This document shows, one piece after another, positions 35,026 to 43,139 of a stretch of DNA of 44,748 nucleotides (the first letter of the stretch is position 1; every line of letters begins with the position of its first letter). The notes under the pieces were generated by a model. It made no database searches, was not told the origin of the DNA, and saw only the letters and a program-made list of their open reading frames with translations. Both the position numbers and the translations under genes were made by a program. Location: positions 1-44,748 of the forward strand of contig NZ_LMDE01000001.1 of NCBI RefSeq assembly GCF_001425025.1, written 5' to 3'. Origin of the DNA: Nocardioides sp. Root122. GTDB lineage: Bacteria > Actinomycetota > Actinomycetes > Propionibacteriales > Nocardioidaceae.

Positions 35026-35877
35026 ATGACACCGGAGCGCCTGGACATCGACGACGCCCTGACCCGGATGCAGGCCCTCGCCTCGGACCTCTGGTCGCAC
35101 CGGTCTCGGCACCACCCCGGCCAGCTCGCCTGGTCCGCCGCCTACGGGGAGCCGGAGGTGCTCGACCTCGGACCGGCGTTCGTCGTCGAGGGCGCCTGGG
35201 CCTGGCTGGAGTCCCTCGACTGGCTGGAGGTGTGCGGCCGCGATCCCGAGGCGATCGAGCAGGTCGTCCAGGCCGCGCTCGCCGCTGCCGACGACGAGGT
35301 CACCACCAGCACCCTCGAGACCGAGTCGGAGGTCCTGACGGTGCTGGCCGCCGCCGGCTTCACCGAGATCGAGGCGCCGTGGTTCACCCACCACCACCTC
35401 GACCTGTCCGACCTGCCACCTGTGGAGCTGCCCGAGGGGTACGCCGTGCGCGCCGTGCGTCCGGACGAGCACGAGCAGCGCGCCGCGGTCCACCGGGCCG
35501 CCTGGTCGTCGACGTCCCGGGTGACCGGGGCGGCGTACCAGCGACTGATGCGGACCCCGCCCTACCGTCCCGAGACCGACCACGTCGTCGTCGCACCCGA
35601 CGGTCAGTGGGTGGCCTCGTGCTGCGTCTGGCTCGATGCCGCGACCGGGGTCGCCCTCGTCGAGCCCGTGGGGTGCGTCGAGGAGCACGGTCGTCTGGGC
35701 CTCGCCACGGCGGCCTCGGTCTCCGCGCTGACTGCGGCGCGCGACCTCGGCGCCACCGAGGGCCTGGTCTGCCCCCGCGGGGACGACGACTACCCGGGCC
35801 CCGCGCGGCTCTACCGCCGGATCGGCTTCGAGCCCGGCGCCCGGACCCGCGCCTACCGCTGGCGGCGCGACACCTGA
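35026..35877 (+). CDS. GNAT-family N-acetyltransferase
   Basis: A 283-residue protein with a C-terminal GNAT-like domain (HHVVVAPDGQWVASC in degenerate form as DHVVVAPDGQWVASCCVWLD, then HGRLGLATAASVSALTAARD as acetyl-CoA loop, and RLYRRIGFEPGARTRAY). The N-terminal about 120 residues are a helical extension. Substrate unknown. CAGAGT 6 nt upstream of the ATG may be a leaderless -10. Confidence 0.83.
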   Translation: MTPERLDIDDALTRMQALASDLWSHRSRHHPGQLAWSAAYGEPEVLDLGPAFVVEGAWAWLESLDWLEVCGRDPEAIEQVVQAALAAADDEVTTSTLETESEVLTVLAAAGFTEIEAPWFTHHHLDLSDLPPVELPEGYAVRAVRPDEHEQRAAVHRAAWSSTSRVTGAAYQRLMRTPPYRPETDHVVVAPDGQWVASCCVWLDAATGVALVEPVGCVEEHGRLGLATAASVSALTAARDLGATEGLVCPRGDDDYPGPARLYRRIGFEPGARTRAYRWRRDT

Positions 35878-35890
35878 CCGGCCGGGTCAG
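35874..35890. terminator. Compact hairpin covering both convergent stop codons
   Basis: CTGACC-GGCCG-GGTCAG is a perfect 6-bp stem; the TGA in the left arm ends the GNAT gene and the TCA in the right arm is the stop of the minus-strand membrane-protein gene. A minimal bidirectional terminator is plausible. Confidence 0.5.
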
Positions 35891-36918
35891 TGCTCGGTGC
35901 CGAGGAGGTCGCCGTAGCGGCGGTGCTCGCGCAGGGCGATGAGCAGCCAGCCGACCCCTGCCGCCAGCTTGAGCCAGGAGAATCCCCAGGTGAGAGGGAC
36001 GAGCCAGAGCACCGCCATCGTGAGGTAGAAGGCAATCATCAGCCGACTGCGGCGCGGGAGGTCGGGAGCGAAGCGGGCGGCGTACTCCTCGGGCGTGCCG
36101 AACTCCTCCTGGACGGTGCGTCCGGCGTCGGCCGCATGCGCATGGGCGTCACCGACGATCGTCCGAACCCGGGCGTCGGACAGGGTGTGCCGCCCCCGCA
36201 GGATCGCGGCGAGCTGCCGCGACCAGTCATCGACGTCGACGATGCCCTGCGGTGCCGTCTCCGGCCGGGACTCGCGCCACCGGCCCAGTGCGGCGGCGAG
36301 CAGGGCGGACGCCGCCGCGACCCAGACGTACCACCAGGTGGTCGCGGTGCCGAGAGGGTGCGCCTTCGACCACTCGTTGACCAGGGCGATCGTCATGGCG
36401 AGACCGGCCGCGGTCCCGACGAAGCCGGCGAGGGCAGCGGCGACGCCCCGGCTCCGGAGCAGGGTGCTCCACGCGGCCCACGCGGCCGCCATGGCCAGTC
36501 CCATCCCGACGGGGACCACGATCATGCCGAGCGTCCACGTCCTGCTCGTCTCGCCGTGGGCGAGGAAGACCCCCAGGAAGGCGATGCTGAAGAAGGCGCC
36601 CAGGCCGAAGCCCCAGGCCGGCACCTCGGCCCAGGACATGCTCGAGGCGTCCCAGAGGTGCAGGCGACCCTCCTCCGCCCAGCGGTCGTAGAGGGCGTCG
36701 GCGTGCTCGTCCGGACTGCCGAAGAGCTCCTGGGGCGACTCCTGCGTCTGCCGCAGGAGAGCAAGGGCCTCCTCGAGGCCTTCCCGGACCTGGTCCGGCT
36801 GGACGTCACGGCGCAGCAGGCGCCATGACACGCCGTACGCCCAGACGCCGTCCATCTCCTCGCCGCGCGCGGAGGTGAAGGCGTCGATGGTCACCGACAG
36901 AGGTGTCTGCTCAGCCAT
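35887..36918 (-). CDS. Membrane protein with two HAAS-like segments, PadR-linked
   Basis: A 343-residue membrane protein. Two similar cytoplasmic segments, one near residues 35-80 (LFGSPDEHADALYDRW) and one near 255-295 (EEFGTPEEYAARFAPD), have the pattern of HAAS-type domains that usually follow PadR regulators. Between and after them lie about six membrane helices. It overlaps the PadR gene by 8 bp and is translated with it. HAAS proteins are often PadR targets or co-regulators; the exact function is unknown. Family assignment is by pattern only. Confidence 0.65.
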   Translation of the reverse strand: MAEQTPLSVTIDAFTSARGEEMDGVWAYGVSWRLLRRDVQPDQVREGLEEALALLRQTQESPQELFGSPDEHADALYDRWAEEGRLHLWDASSMSWAEVPAWGFGLGAFFSIAFLGVFLAHGETSRTWTLGMIVVPVGMGLAMAAAWAAWSTLLRSRGVAAALAGFVGTAAGLAMTIALVNEWSKAHPLGTATTWWYVWVAAASALLAAALGRWRESRPETAPQGIVDVDDWSRQLAAILRGRHTLSDARVRTIVGDAHAHAADAGRTVQEEFGTPEEYAARFAPDLPRRSRLMIAFYLTMAVLWLVPLTWGFSWLKLAAGVGWLLIALREHRRYGDLLGTEH

Positions 36919-37258
36919 GCCGGACCGCCCCCGTGCCCATCGTCGACAACGTCGCGGTCAGCTCGCCCCACGAGGCCAGGTCGCGGGCCAGGCGCTCACG
37001 TCCGGCGGAGGTGAGCTGGTACTCGCGGCGCCCTGGACCGCCCTGCCCCTCGGTCCAGGTGGCCTCCACCGAGCCGGCCTCCTCGAGTCGTCCGAGCACC
37101 GGGTAGAGGGAACCGCCCTTGAGCAGTCCGAAGCCGTGCGAGGCCAGGGCCTGCCCGATGGCGTAGCCGTGCAGCGGCCCACCCGTCAGGCTCGCCAGGA
37201 CGGCGAGGTCGAGGGCCGCGCGGACCCAGGGGGTCGGCCAGGCAGCTGCGTCGCTCAT
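36911..37258 (-). CDS. PadR-family transcriptional repressor
   Basis: A 115-residue PadR regulator: LDLAVLASLTGGPLHGYAIGQALASHG (first helices, in two parts), GSLYPVLGRLEEAGSV wing, and a short C-terminal helix. Two dyad sites lie across its start, one matching the PadR ATGT-N8-ACAT consensus, so it is autoregulated. In an operon with the overlapping membrane-protein gene. Confidence 0.93.
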   Translation of the reverse strand: MSDAAAWPTPWVRAALDLAVLASLTGGPLHGYAIGQALASHGFGLLKGGSLYPVLGRLEEAGSVEATWTEGQGGPGRREYQLTSAGRERLARDLASWGELTATLSTMGTGAVRHG

Positions 37259-37288
37259 GTATCTAAGTACATCACGTATCTAGATACG
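37257..37288. promoter_or_regulatory. PadR operator pair
   Basis: ATGT-ATCTAAGT-ACAT (37257-37272) fits the PadR consensus ATGT-N8-ACAT exactly, and CGTATCTAGATACG (37275-37288) is a perfect 14-bp palindrome; both share a TATCTA core. The first overlaps the PadR start codon. Very likely autoregulatory. Confidence 0.78.
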
Positions 37289-37295
37289 AGTGCAA

Positions 37296-38507
37296 TCAGG
37301 CAAGCGCTTCCTCGAGGCCGGCGAGGAGGCGGTCGACGTCGGCGTCGTCGTTGTAGGCGGCGAGCCCGATGCGGAGGCCGGCGTCGACCGGCAGGTCGAG
37401 GGCGCGGAAGGTCTCGTAGGCGTAGAAGGTGCCGGCCGGGACGAGGACGTCCTGCTTCGCCAGCAGGTCGTGGACGTCGGCCGGCCGGTGGTCCCTGAGG
37501 GTGACGAACAGCGTCGAGGTGCGGTCGGCCGCGCGCGAGTGGAGGGTGAGCCGGTCGCCGAGGGCGGCGAGGCCCTCCTCGATGCGGACCCGCAACCGCA
37601 GCTCGTGCTCCGCGATCGAGGCCGCCGCCGAGACCAGCCGGTCGCGCCGCGTGTCTCCCGTGCCGTGGGAGGCGATGAAGTCGACCGCGGCGGTGACCCC
37701 GGGGAGCAGCTCATAGGGAAGGGTGCCCAGCTCGAAGCGCTCCGGCACGGCGTCCGTCGAGGGCAACAGCTTGTCGGGGCGGAGGGTCTCGAGCAGCGCC
37801 GGGTCGGCGACCAGCGCGCCGCAGTGCGGGCCGAAGAACTTGTAGGGCGAGCAGACGACCAGGTCAGCGGCCATCGCCGTGATGTCGGGAGCCGCGTGGG
37901 CGGTGTGGTGCACCGCGTCGACGTGGACCAGCGCGCCGACCTCGTGGGCGCGAGCCGCGACGGTCGCGACTGGCGGGCGGGTGCCGAGCAGGTTGGACGC
38001 CGCCGTCAGCGCGACCAGACGCGTGCGCTCGGTGATCGCGTCGAGCGAGTCGAGGTCGAGCTCGCCGGTCTCCGGCACGAGGCGCAGCCAGCGCACGGTG
38101 ACGCCAGCCCGCTCGGCAGCCTGCACCCAGGGCCGCACGTTGGAGTCGTGGTCGAGCTCGCAGAGGACGACCTCGTCGCCGGGACCCCAGGTCTTCGCGA
38201 GCGCGCGGGAGAAGTCGTACGTCAGTGCGGTCGCGCTCCGGCCGTGCACCACACCGCCCGGGACCCCGCCGAGCAGGTCGGCGATCGCGGAGCGGAAGCC
38301 GGCGACCGCCTCCTCGGCGTTGCGCTGGCTGATCGTCCCGGCACCGCGCTGCGACAGCGGACCGGTCAGCGTGCGGGCGATCGCCTCGCCGACGACGGCC
38401 GGGGTCTGGGTGCCGCCGGGGTTGTCGAAGTGGGCGATGCCCGAGGAGAGGGAGGGGAAGCCGCTGCGGAACGCGGCCACGTCGAAGCTGCCAGGTGCGT
38501 GGGCCAT
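37296..38507 (-). CDS. Cysteine desulfurase-like class V aminotransferase
   Basis: A 403-residue PLP enzyme of the cysteine desulfurase-like group (TIGR01976 type). The Schiff-base Lys lies in CSPYKFFGPHCG; FDNPGGTQTP opens the protein and VHVDAVHHTAHAAP holds the PLP-binding Asp/His. True IscS/SufS active-site Cys loops are not evident, so the activity may differ from sulfur donation. The ATG at 38507 is preferred over TTG 38519. Followed by the PadR operon in the same direction but with a separate promoter between. Confidence 0.9.
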   Translation of the reverse strand: MAHAPGSFDVAAFRSGFPSLSSGIAHFDNPGGTQTPAVVGEAIARTLTGPLSQRGAGTISQRNAEEAVAGFRSAIADLLGGVPGGVVHGRSATALTYDFSRALAKTWGPGDEVVLCELDHDSNVRPWVQAAERAGVTVRWLRLVPETGELDLDSLDAITERTRLVALTAASNLLGTRPPVATVAARAHEVGALVHVDAVHHTAHAAPDITAMAADLVVCSPYKFFGPHCGALVADPALLETLRPDKLLPSTDAVPERFELGTLPYELLPGVTAAVDFIASHGTGDTRRDRLVSAAASIAEHELRLRVRIEEGLAALGDRLTLHSRAADRTSTLFVTLRDHRPADVHDLLAKQDVLVPAGTFYAYETFRALDLPVDAGLRIGLAAYNDDADVDRLLAGLEEALA

Positions 38508-38540
38508 GCCCGCACTCAACCAGACCCTCGCCCGGACGCC

Positions 38541-39488
38541 TCAGGTGGCGATGTGCACCACCGCGTCGCCGGAGTTCACGAGGGGTGCCTCGGTCCGGCC
38601 GATCACGATGCCGTCACGGTTGGCGTAGACCGCGCGGAGGGTCTTGCCGAAGGAGTCGAAGAGGGTGCCGAGCCGCTCGCCGTCGCTGACCTTCTGGCCG
38701 AGGTGGGCGTCGAGGTGCAGGATCCCCGTGCGCCGGGCGCGGACCCAGCCGCTGGCACGGCACTCCAGGCTCGGCTCCACCGGCGGCTCGTCGACCGGCT
38801 CGGTCATGCCCAGCGCTGCCAGCACGCGACGTACGCCGACGACACCGGCCTCGACGGCGTAGTCGTCGAAGCGCAGCGGCTCACCCGCCTCGTAGAGGAG
38901 CACCTTCGCGCCCTGCTCGCGGGCCGCGTGGCGCAGCGACCCGTCACGGATCTTGGCGTGCAGCATGACCGGCGCCCCGAAGGCTGCGGCCAGCTGACGG
39001 GTGCCCTCGTCGTCGAGGTCGGCGCGCACCTGCGGCAGGTTGCTGCGCCGGTCGGAGCCGGTGTGGAGGTCGATGCCGACCTCGCAGCCGGCGACGATCT
39101 CGCGCATGAAGAGGTGGGCGATGCGGCTGGCCAGCGACCCGCGCGCCGACCCCGGGAACGAGCGGTTGAGGTCACGGCGGTCGGGGAGGTAGCGGTCGCC
39201 GGTCATGAACCCGAGGACGTTGACGACCGGCACCGCGACGAGCGTGCCGCGGAAGGTCTTGGGGTCGAGCCCGGCCATCACCTGGCGGATCACCTCGACG
39301 CCGACGACCTCGTCACCGTGGATGGCGGCGTCGATCCACACGCGCGGTCCGTCCTCGCGGCCGTGGACGACCCGCACCGGCAAGGTCACGTCGGCGCCGG
39401 TGACGAGCCGGGTGATCGGCAGCTCGAGGGCGCGCACCGAACCCGCCCGGATCCGCACGGTGCCGATGGCGAAGGACTCGCGTGCCAC
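38541..39488 (-). CDS. Succinylglutamate desuccinylase/aspartoacylase-family deacylase
   Basis: A 315-residue zinc hydrolase (AstE/AspA group, M14-like). Zinc ligands: His and Glu in AAIHGDEVVG and His in GIDLHTGS; the DRRDLNRSFPGS segment holds further conserved Arg/Asn. GTG start. Genes of this family often sit with RimK ligases and RimB proteases; here those two lie nearby (41064 and 41620) but separated by a secreted-protein gene. It may remove or tailor acyl or glutamyl groups; the substrate is not known. Confidence 0.88.
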   Translation of the reverse strand: MARESFAIGTVRIRAGSVRALELPITRLVTGADVTLPVRVVHGREDGPRVWIDAAIHGDEVVGVEVIRQVMAGLDPKTFRGTLVAVPVVNVLGFMTGDRYLPDRRDLNRSFPGSARGSLASRIAHLFMREIVAGCEVGIDLHTGSDRRSNLPQVRADLDDEGTRQLAAAFGAPVMLHAKIRDGSLRHAAREQGAKVLLYEAGEPLRFDDYAVEAGVVGVRRVLAALGMTEPVDEPPVEPSLECRASGWVRARRTGILHLDAHLGQKVSDGERLGTLFDSFGKTLRAVYANRDGIVIGRTEAPLVNSGDAVVHIAT

Positions 39489-39560
39489 TACGCGACCCGG
39501 CGGGCAGTGGCGGAGGTGGTCACCTGCTCAAGGGTAGTCGGGGCAAGCCCGGGGCCCTTC

Positions 39561-39627
39561 GCCACACGTGTCCGAGCTCTCGCCCCTGCCCGTCGCGACG
39601 GAGGGCGACTTCCCGGACACGTGTGGC
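39561..39627. repeat. Palindromic intergenic element with different arms
   Basis: Perfect 14-bp arms GCCACACGTGTCCG (39561-39574) and CGGACACGTGTGGC (39614-39627) enclose exactly 39 bp, the same spacing as the elements at 6943 and 26290, but with unrelated arm sequence. The centre has its own nested stem (TCGCCC/GGGCGA) around a CCGTCGCGACGG palindrome. It occupies the 233-bp gap before the secreted RTX-like gene, in which no gene is seen. Confidence 0.75.
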
Positions 39628-39721
39628 ACTCGGTCGGGCAGAGGTCAGCGGTCCGGGCCGCCGACAACTTTCGGCGCGCCGCGCCCGTCTCCTTGGGACC
39701 ACCCGCGACCGAAGGATCTCC

Positions 39722-41062
39722 ATGCGCACGCTGCCACTCGTGGCCACCAGCCTGCTAGCCGCCAGCCTGCTCGCCGCCCCCACCGCCAGCGCCGCGGGGG
39801 AGACCTGCCAGGGACAGCCGGCCACGATCGTCGGCACACCCGGCCAGGCCGGGCTCACGGGCACCGAGGGCGCGGACGTCATCGTGACCAACGGCGCCAC
39901 GAGCACTGGTGCGCTGGGCGGCGCCGACCTCGTCTGCATCACCGGGGGCCAGGTCTTCGGTGACGTTCGGGTCGATGCCGGCCCCGGGGACGACGTCGTC
40001 GACGCCTCGACGGTCGTGGGCGCCGTGGACGCGCAGCTGGGCGCCGGCAGCGACACCTACACCGGCTCGGCCCACGACGAGGACGTCGCGGCCGGCACCC
40101 TGAGCGTGAGCTACGACGCGGTCGACACCGAGCGCGACGTGGTCACCACGGGTGCGGGCGGCGACGACACCGTCCGATCAGGCTCCGACCCGACGGTGCC
40201 CAACGGCGACGCGGTCGCGCTGGGTGCCGACGACGGAGCGGGCTTCGGCAGCACCGTCGTGTGGGACGGCCCGATGGCCGCCGACGGCAGGCTCGACGGC
40301 GGAGGTGGAGGACAGCTGGCCTTCGACACCGGTCCGGGCACGGTCGTCGTGGACGCGGTGACGGGGACGCTGACCGAGGACGGGGTGGTGACGCTCCGGT
40401 GGACCGGCTTCGACCGCTTCCGCACCGGCAGCAAGGCCACCTCGGCGCCGGCACGCTTCGAGTTCGTCGGCAGCGACAGCGACGAGGAGCTCGAGATCGT
40501 CTTCGCCAAGGCCCACCGGGGCCACCAGCGCCTCGACATGGGCGGCGGCGCGGACACGTTGCTGCTCGGGGACGAGAACGTGGGTGCCCGCGGCAGCCGC
40601 TACCTGGGCGGGCCCGGCAAGGACCACGTCGCGCTGTGGGCGGGCAGGAAGCTCGACCTCGACCTCGAGCGCGAGCGCATCAAGACCGAGCCCGCCGGCA
40701 GCACGTTCCGCAGCACGTTCACCGGGTTCGAGACCCAGCTCGTCGGCGCCAGGAAGCTCGTCCTGAAGGGCACCGACAAGGCCGACGACCTCCGGTTCTA
40801 CGCCTGCAAGGCGACGGTGCGCGGCCGCGGCGGGAAGGACGACATCCGCCAGAGCCGCGGCGACGACTACTTCGAGGGGGGACTGCGCTGCGGCAAGCGC
40901 GGGTTCCGGCTGTACGGCGACCGCGGCCACGACACGTTGCAGGGCGGGCGCCGCAACGACGTGCTCGTCGGTGGCCCGGGCCGGGACAAGGCGTTCGGCA
41001 ACGCTGGCCGCGACCGCTGCAGCGCGGAGAAGACGCGGTCCTGCGAGACCAAGCGGCGCTGA
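39722..41062 (+). CDS. Secreted RTX-like calcium-binding repeat protein
   Basis: A 446-residue exported protein. The signal peptide (MRTLPLVATSLLAASLLAAP) precedes a body with hemolysin-type GGxGxD-like repeats, e.g. GPGDDVVDAS, GGADTLLLG, GPGKDHVAL, GRGGKDDIR and the C-terminal GDRGHDTLQGGRRNDVLVGG and GPGRDKAFGNAGRD, which would bind calcium outside the cell. Four or more cysteines near the ends may form disulfides. GAAGGA precedes the ATG. No type I secretion genes are nearby, so it probably uses Sec. It separates the deacylase from the protease and RimK genes. Confidence 0.87.
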   Translation: MRTLPLVATSLLAASLLAAPTASAAGETCQGQPATIVGTPGQAGLTGTEGADVIVTNGATSTGALGGADLVCITGGQVFGDVRVDAGPGDDVVDASTVVGAVDAQLGAGSDTYTGSAHDEDVAAGTLSVSYDAVDTERDVVTTGAGGDDTVRSGSDPTVPNGDAVALGADDGAGFGSTVVWDGPMAADGRLDGGGGGQLAFDTGPGTVVVDAVTGTLTEDGVVTLRWTGFDRFRTGSKATSAPARFEFVGSDSDEELEIVFAKAHRGHQRLDMGGGADTLLLGDENVGARGSRYLGGPGKDHVALWAGRKLDLDLERERIKTEPAGSTFRSTFTGFETQLVGARKLVLKGTDKADDLRFYACKATVRGRGGKDDIRQSRGDDYFEGGLRCGKRGFRLYGDRGHDTLQGGRRNDVLVGGPGRDKAFGNAGRDRCSAEKTRSCETKRR

Positions 41063-41063
41063 G

Positions 41064-41570
41064 CTACTTGCCCCAGTTCTTCCGGCGCACGGCACGCCGC
41101 GGCCTGCCGCCGGCGTAGGACCGCGCGGAGTCGACGAGGAACCCGCGCTCGAGGGCCTCGCGACCGATGAGCATGCGGAAGCCCATCTCATCGCGGTTGC
41201 TCAGCGTCATGACCGTGGTGATCGTGCGACCGGCGAGGACGACGTCGAGCGCGACGGCGTACCTCGTCTCGGTCTGACCGTTGCTCGAGCGGACCTCGCG
41301 CCGGTCGAGCACGGGCAGGGTCAGCTCGTGGGCCTCGTCGTCCGAGCGCTGCCAGGGGTGGATGGAGAAGCGCACCCACTCGCGGTCGTCCTGCTCGAAC
41401 ACCTCGAGGTCGAAGGCGTGGATCGCGGACGACCGCGCGCCGGTGTCGATCTTGGCCTTCACCCACGGCACGTCGGCCTGGGGGAGGGCGACCCACTCGC
41501 GCCACCCGACCACGACAGGCTCGGGGGCGGACTCGTCCGGGGCGTCGGGCCGGCTGGGGGTGGAGGACAC
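41064..41570 (-). CDS. RimB-type retropepsin-like protease
   Basis: A 168-residue protein of the family often labelled ATP-dependent zinc protease. The VKAKIDTGARSSAIHA segment holds the retropepsin-type Asp-Thr-Gly-Ala; LVDSARSYAGG and MLIGREALERGF are conserved family blocks. RimB in Pseudomonas is encoded with RimK and regulates it. Here it is divergent from the RimK gene across 49 bp, indicating joint control. The activity is inferred from family membership. Confidence 0.88.
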   Translation of the reverse strand: MSSTPSRPDAPDESAPEPVVVGWREWVALPQADVPWVKAKIDTGARSSAIHAFDLEVFEQDDREWVRFSIHPWQRSDDEAHELTLPVLDRREVRSSNGQTETRYAVALDVVLAGRTITTVMTLSNRDEMGFRMLIGREALERGFLVDSARSYAGGRPRRAVRRKNWGK

Positions 41571-41619
41571 CGAGCCATCCTGTCAGGGCGCGATCGGCGG
41601 AATGGTTGTATGGCTCCCC

Positions 41620-42810
41620 ATGAAGCTCGCCATCCTCTCTCGGGCACCCCGGTCGTACAGCACGCAGCGCTTGCGCACCGCGGCGGTGGAGCGCGGGCAC
41701 GACGTCAAGGTGCTCAACACGCTGCGGTTCGGCATCGACCTCACGGGCGAGGAGCCGGACCTGCTCTTCCGCGGCAAGCAGCTCTCGACGTACGACGCGG
41801 TGCTGCCACGCATCGGCAACTCCATCACCTACTTCGGCACCGCCGTCGTGCGCCAGTTCGAGCAGATGGACGTCTACACGCCCAACACCAGCTACGGCAT
41901 CGCCAACAGCCGCGACAAGCTGCGCGCCACGCAGATCCTCTCGCGCCACAAGATCCCGATGCCGGCGACGACCTTCGTGCAGGACCGCGCCGACGTGATC
42001 CCCGCGATCGAGCGCGTCGGTGGCGCCCCCGTCGTCATCAAGCTGCTCGAGGGCACCCAGGGCATCGGCGTCATCCTCGCGCCCACCATCAAGGTCGCCG
42101 AGGCGATCATCGAGACCCTGCAGAGCACCCGGCAGAACGTGCTGATCCAGCGCTTCGTCAAGGAGAGCAAGGGCCGTGACATCCGCGCCCTCGTCGTCGG
42201 CGACCGCGTGGTCGCCGCGATGCGCCGCGTCGCGCAGGGCGACGAGTTCCGCTCCAACGTGCACCGTGGCGGCAGCGTCGAGCCGGTCGAGCTCGACGAG
42301 GAGTTCGAGCGCGTGGCCGTGCGGTCGGCGCAGATCATGGGCCTGCGCGTCGCCGGCGTCGACATGCTCGAGGGCCGCCGCGGCCCCCAGGTGATGGAGG
42401 TGAACTCCTCACCCGGCCTCGAGGGCATCGAGCGCGCGACCAAGCTCGACGTGGCGGGCGCGATCGTCGACTACATGGCCAACCAGGTCGCCTTCCCCGA
42501 CATCGACGTACGCCAGCGCCTCACCGTCTCGACCGGCTACGGCGTCGCCGAGATCGTCGTGCACGCCGGCTCCGACATGGTCGGCAAGAAGCTCGGCGAC
42601 TCCGGCCTCGACGAGCGCGACATCACCGTGCTGACGCTCCACCGCGGGCCGCAGGTGATCCCCAACCCGCGCAACAAGACCGTCCTCGAGGGCGAGGACC
42701 GCCTCCTCTGCTTCGGCAAGCTCGAGGAGATGCGCTCGATGATCCCGGACCGCAAGCAGAAGCGCGTGCGCAGGCTGATGAAGAAGCACCTGCCGCCGGA
42801 GAGCAGCTGA
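41620..42810 (+). CDS. rimK: RimK-family ATP-grasp glutamate ligase with C-terminal RCK_C domain
   Basis: A 396-residue protein, about 95 residues longer than usual RimK. Residues 1-290 are the ATP-grasp ligase: DKLRATQILSRHKIPMPAT, nucleotide loop VVIKLLEGTQGIGV, ESKGRDIRALVVGDRVVAAM and the metal site MEVNSSPGLEGIE. Residues about 295-390 resemble an RCK_C (TrkA-C) ligand-binding domain: GYGVAEIVVHAGSDMVGKKL, then DITVLTLHRG, VLEGEDRLLCFG. RimK adds glutamate residues to the ribosomal protein S6 C-terminus; the extra domain could bind a nucleotide that controls activity. Start at 41620 by homology. Confidence 0.92.
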   Translation: MKLAILSRAPRSYSTQRLRTAAVERGHDVKVLNTLRFGIDLTGEEPDLLFRGKQLSTYDAVLPRIGNSITYFGTAVVRQFEQMDVYTPNTSYGIANSRDKLRATQILSRHKIPMPATTFVQDRADVIPAIERVGGAPVVIKLLEGTQGIGVILAPTIKVAEAIIETLQSTRQNVLIQRFVKESKGRDIRALVVGDRVVAAMRRVAQGDEFRSNVHRGGSVEPVELDEEFERVAVRSAQIMGLRVAGVDMLEGRRGPQVMEVNSSPGLEGIERATKLDVAGAIVDYMANQVAFPDIDVRQRLTVSTGYGVAEIVVHAGSDMVGKKLGDSGLDERDITVLTLHRGPQVIPNPRNKTVLEGEDRLLCFGKLEEMRSMIPDRKQKRVRRLMKKHLPPESS

Positions 42811-42842
42811 GCCGGGCGAGGTCACGCCCACCCCGCCCAGAT

Positions 42843-42875
42843 TGACAGCGGCCCGGCCGGCCGGCCGCGCGGTCA
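42843..42875. terminator. Hairpin terminator after rimK
   Basis: TGAC-a-GCGGCC, a GC-rich loop, GGCCGC-gcg-GTCA forms a two-part stem, 32 nt after the rimK stop and before the next promoter. Confidence 0.55.
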
Positions 42876-42927
42876 GTCTGCTCACCGCGCCACGCTCCTG
42901 CGGGAATGCCGCGTCAGCGGTTCTACG

Positions 42928-42956
42928 TTGACGGGATCGTATACCCTAGGGGGTAT
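42928..42956 (+). promoter_or_regulatory. CsoR/CstR-type operator within a -35/-10 promoter
   Basis: TTGACG (42928-42933), 17 nt, GGGTAT (42951-42956) form a promoter, and the dyad ATACCC-TAGG-GGGTAT (42941-42956) lies across the spacer and -10. This G/C-tract dyad with flanking AT is typical of CsoR-family (copper-sensing CsoR or persulfide-sensing CstR) operators, and it is placed to block transcription of the downstream rhodanese-type start. A sulfur-type regulator is favoured because of the rhodanese and OsmC coding downstream. Confidence 0.7.
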
Positions 42957-42982
42957 CCATCCTGACTGAGGGAGTGTGGTCC

Positions 42983-43139
42983 ATGTTCGAGGTTGAGACC
43001 CAGGTCCTCGCGTCGGCGCAGGCAGCGGGCGCGATCGTTGTCGACGTCCGCGAGCCCAGCGAATACGCGACCGGACACGTGCCAGGCGCCCGCCTGATAC
43101 CTGCCCGAGACATGCGTGCGCGGTTGTACGAGCTGCGGC
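42983..43139 (+). pseudogene. Truncated rhodanese (sulfurtransferase) gene
   Basis: From ATG 42983 the frame begins as a normal rhodanese: AIVVDVREPSEYATGHVPGA, then RLIPARDMRARLYEL. At about residue 50 the homology ends and coding character moves to another frame (the OsmC frame, open from 43098). The catalytic Cys loop is never reached, so no active sulfurtransferase is made. A deletion or a frame-shifting join is the simplest explanation; an assembly error near the contig end is possible. Confidence 0.65.
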
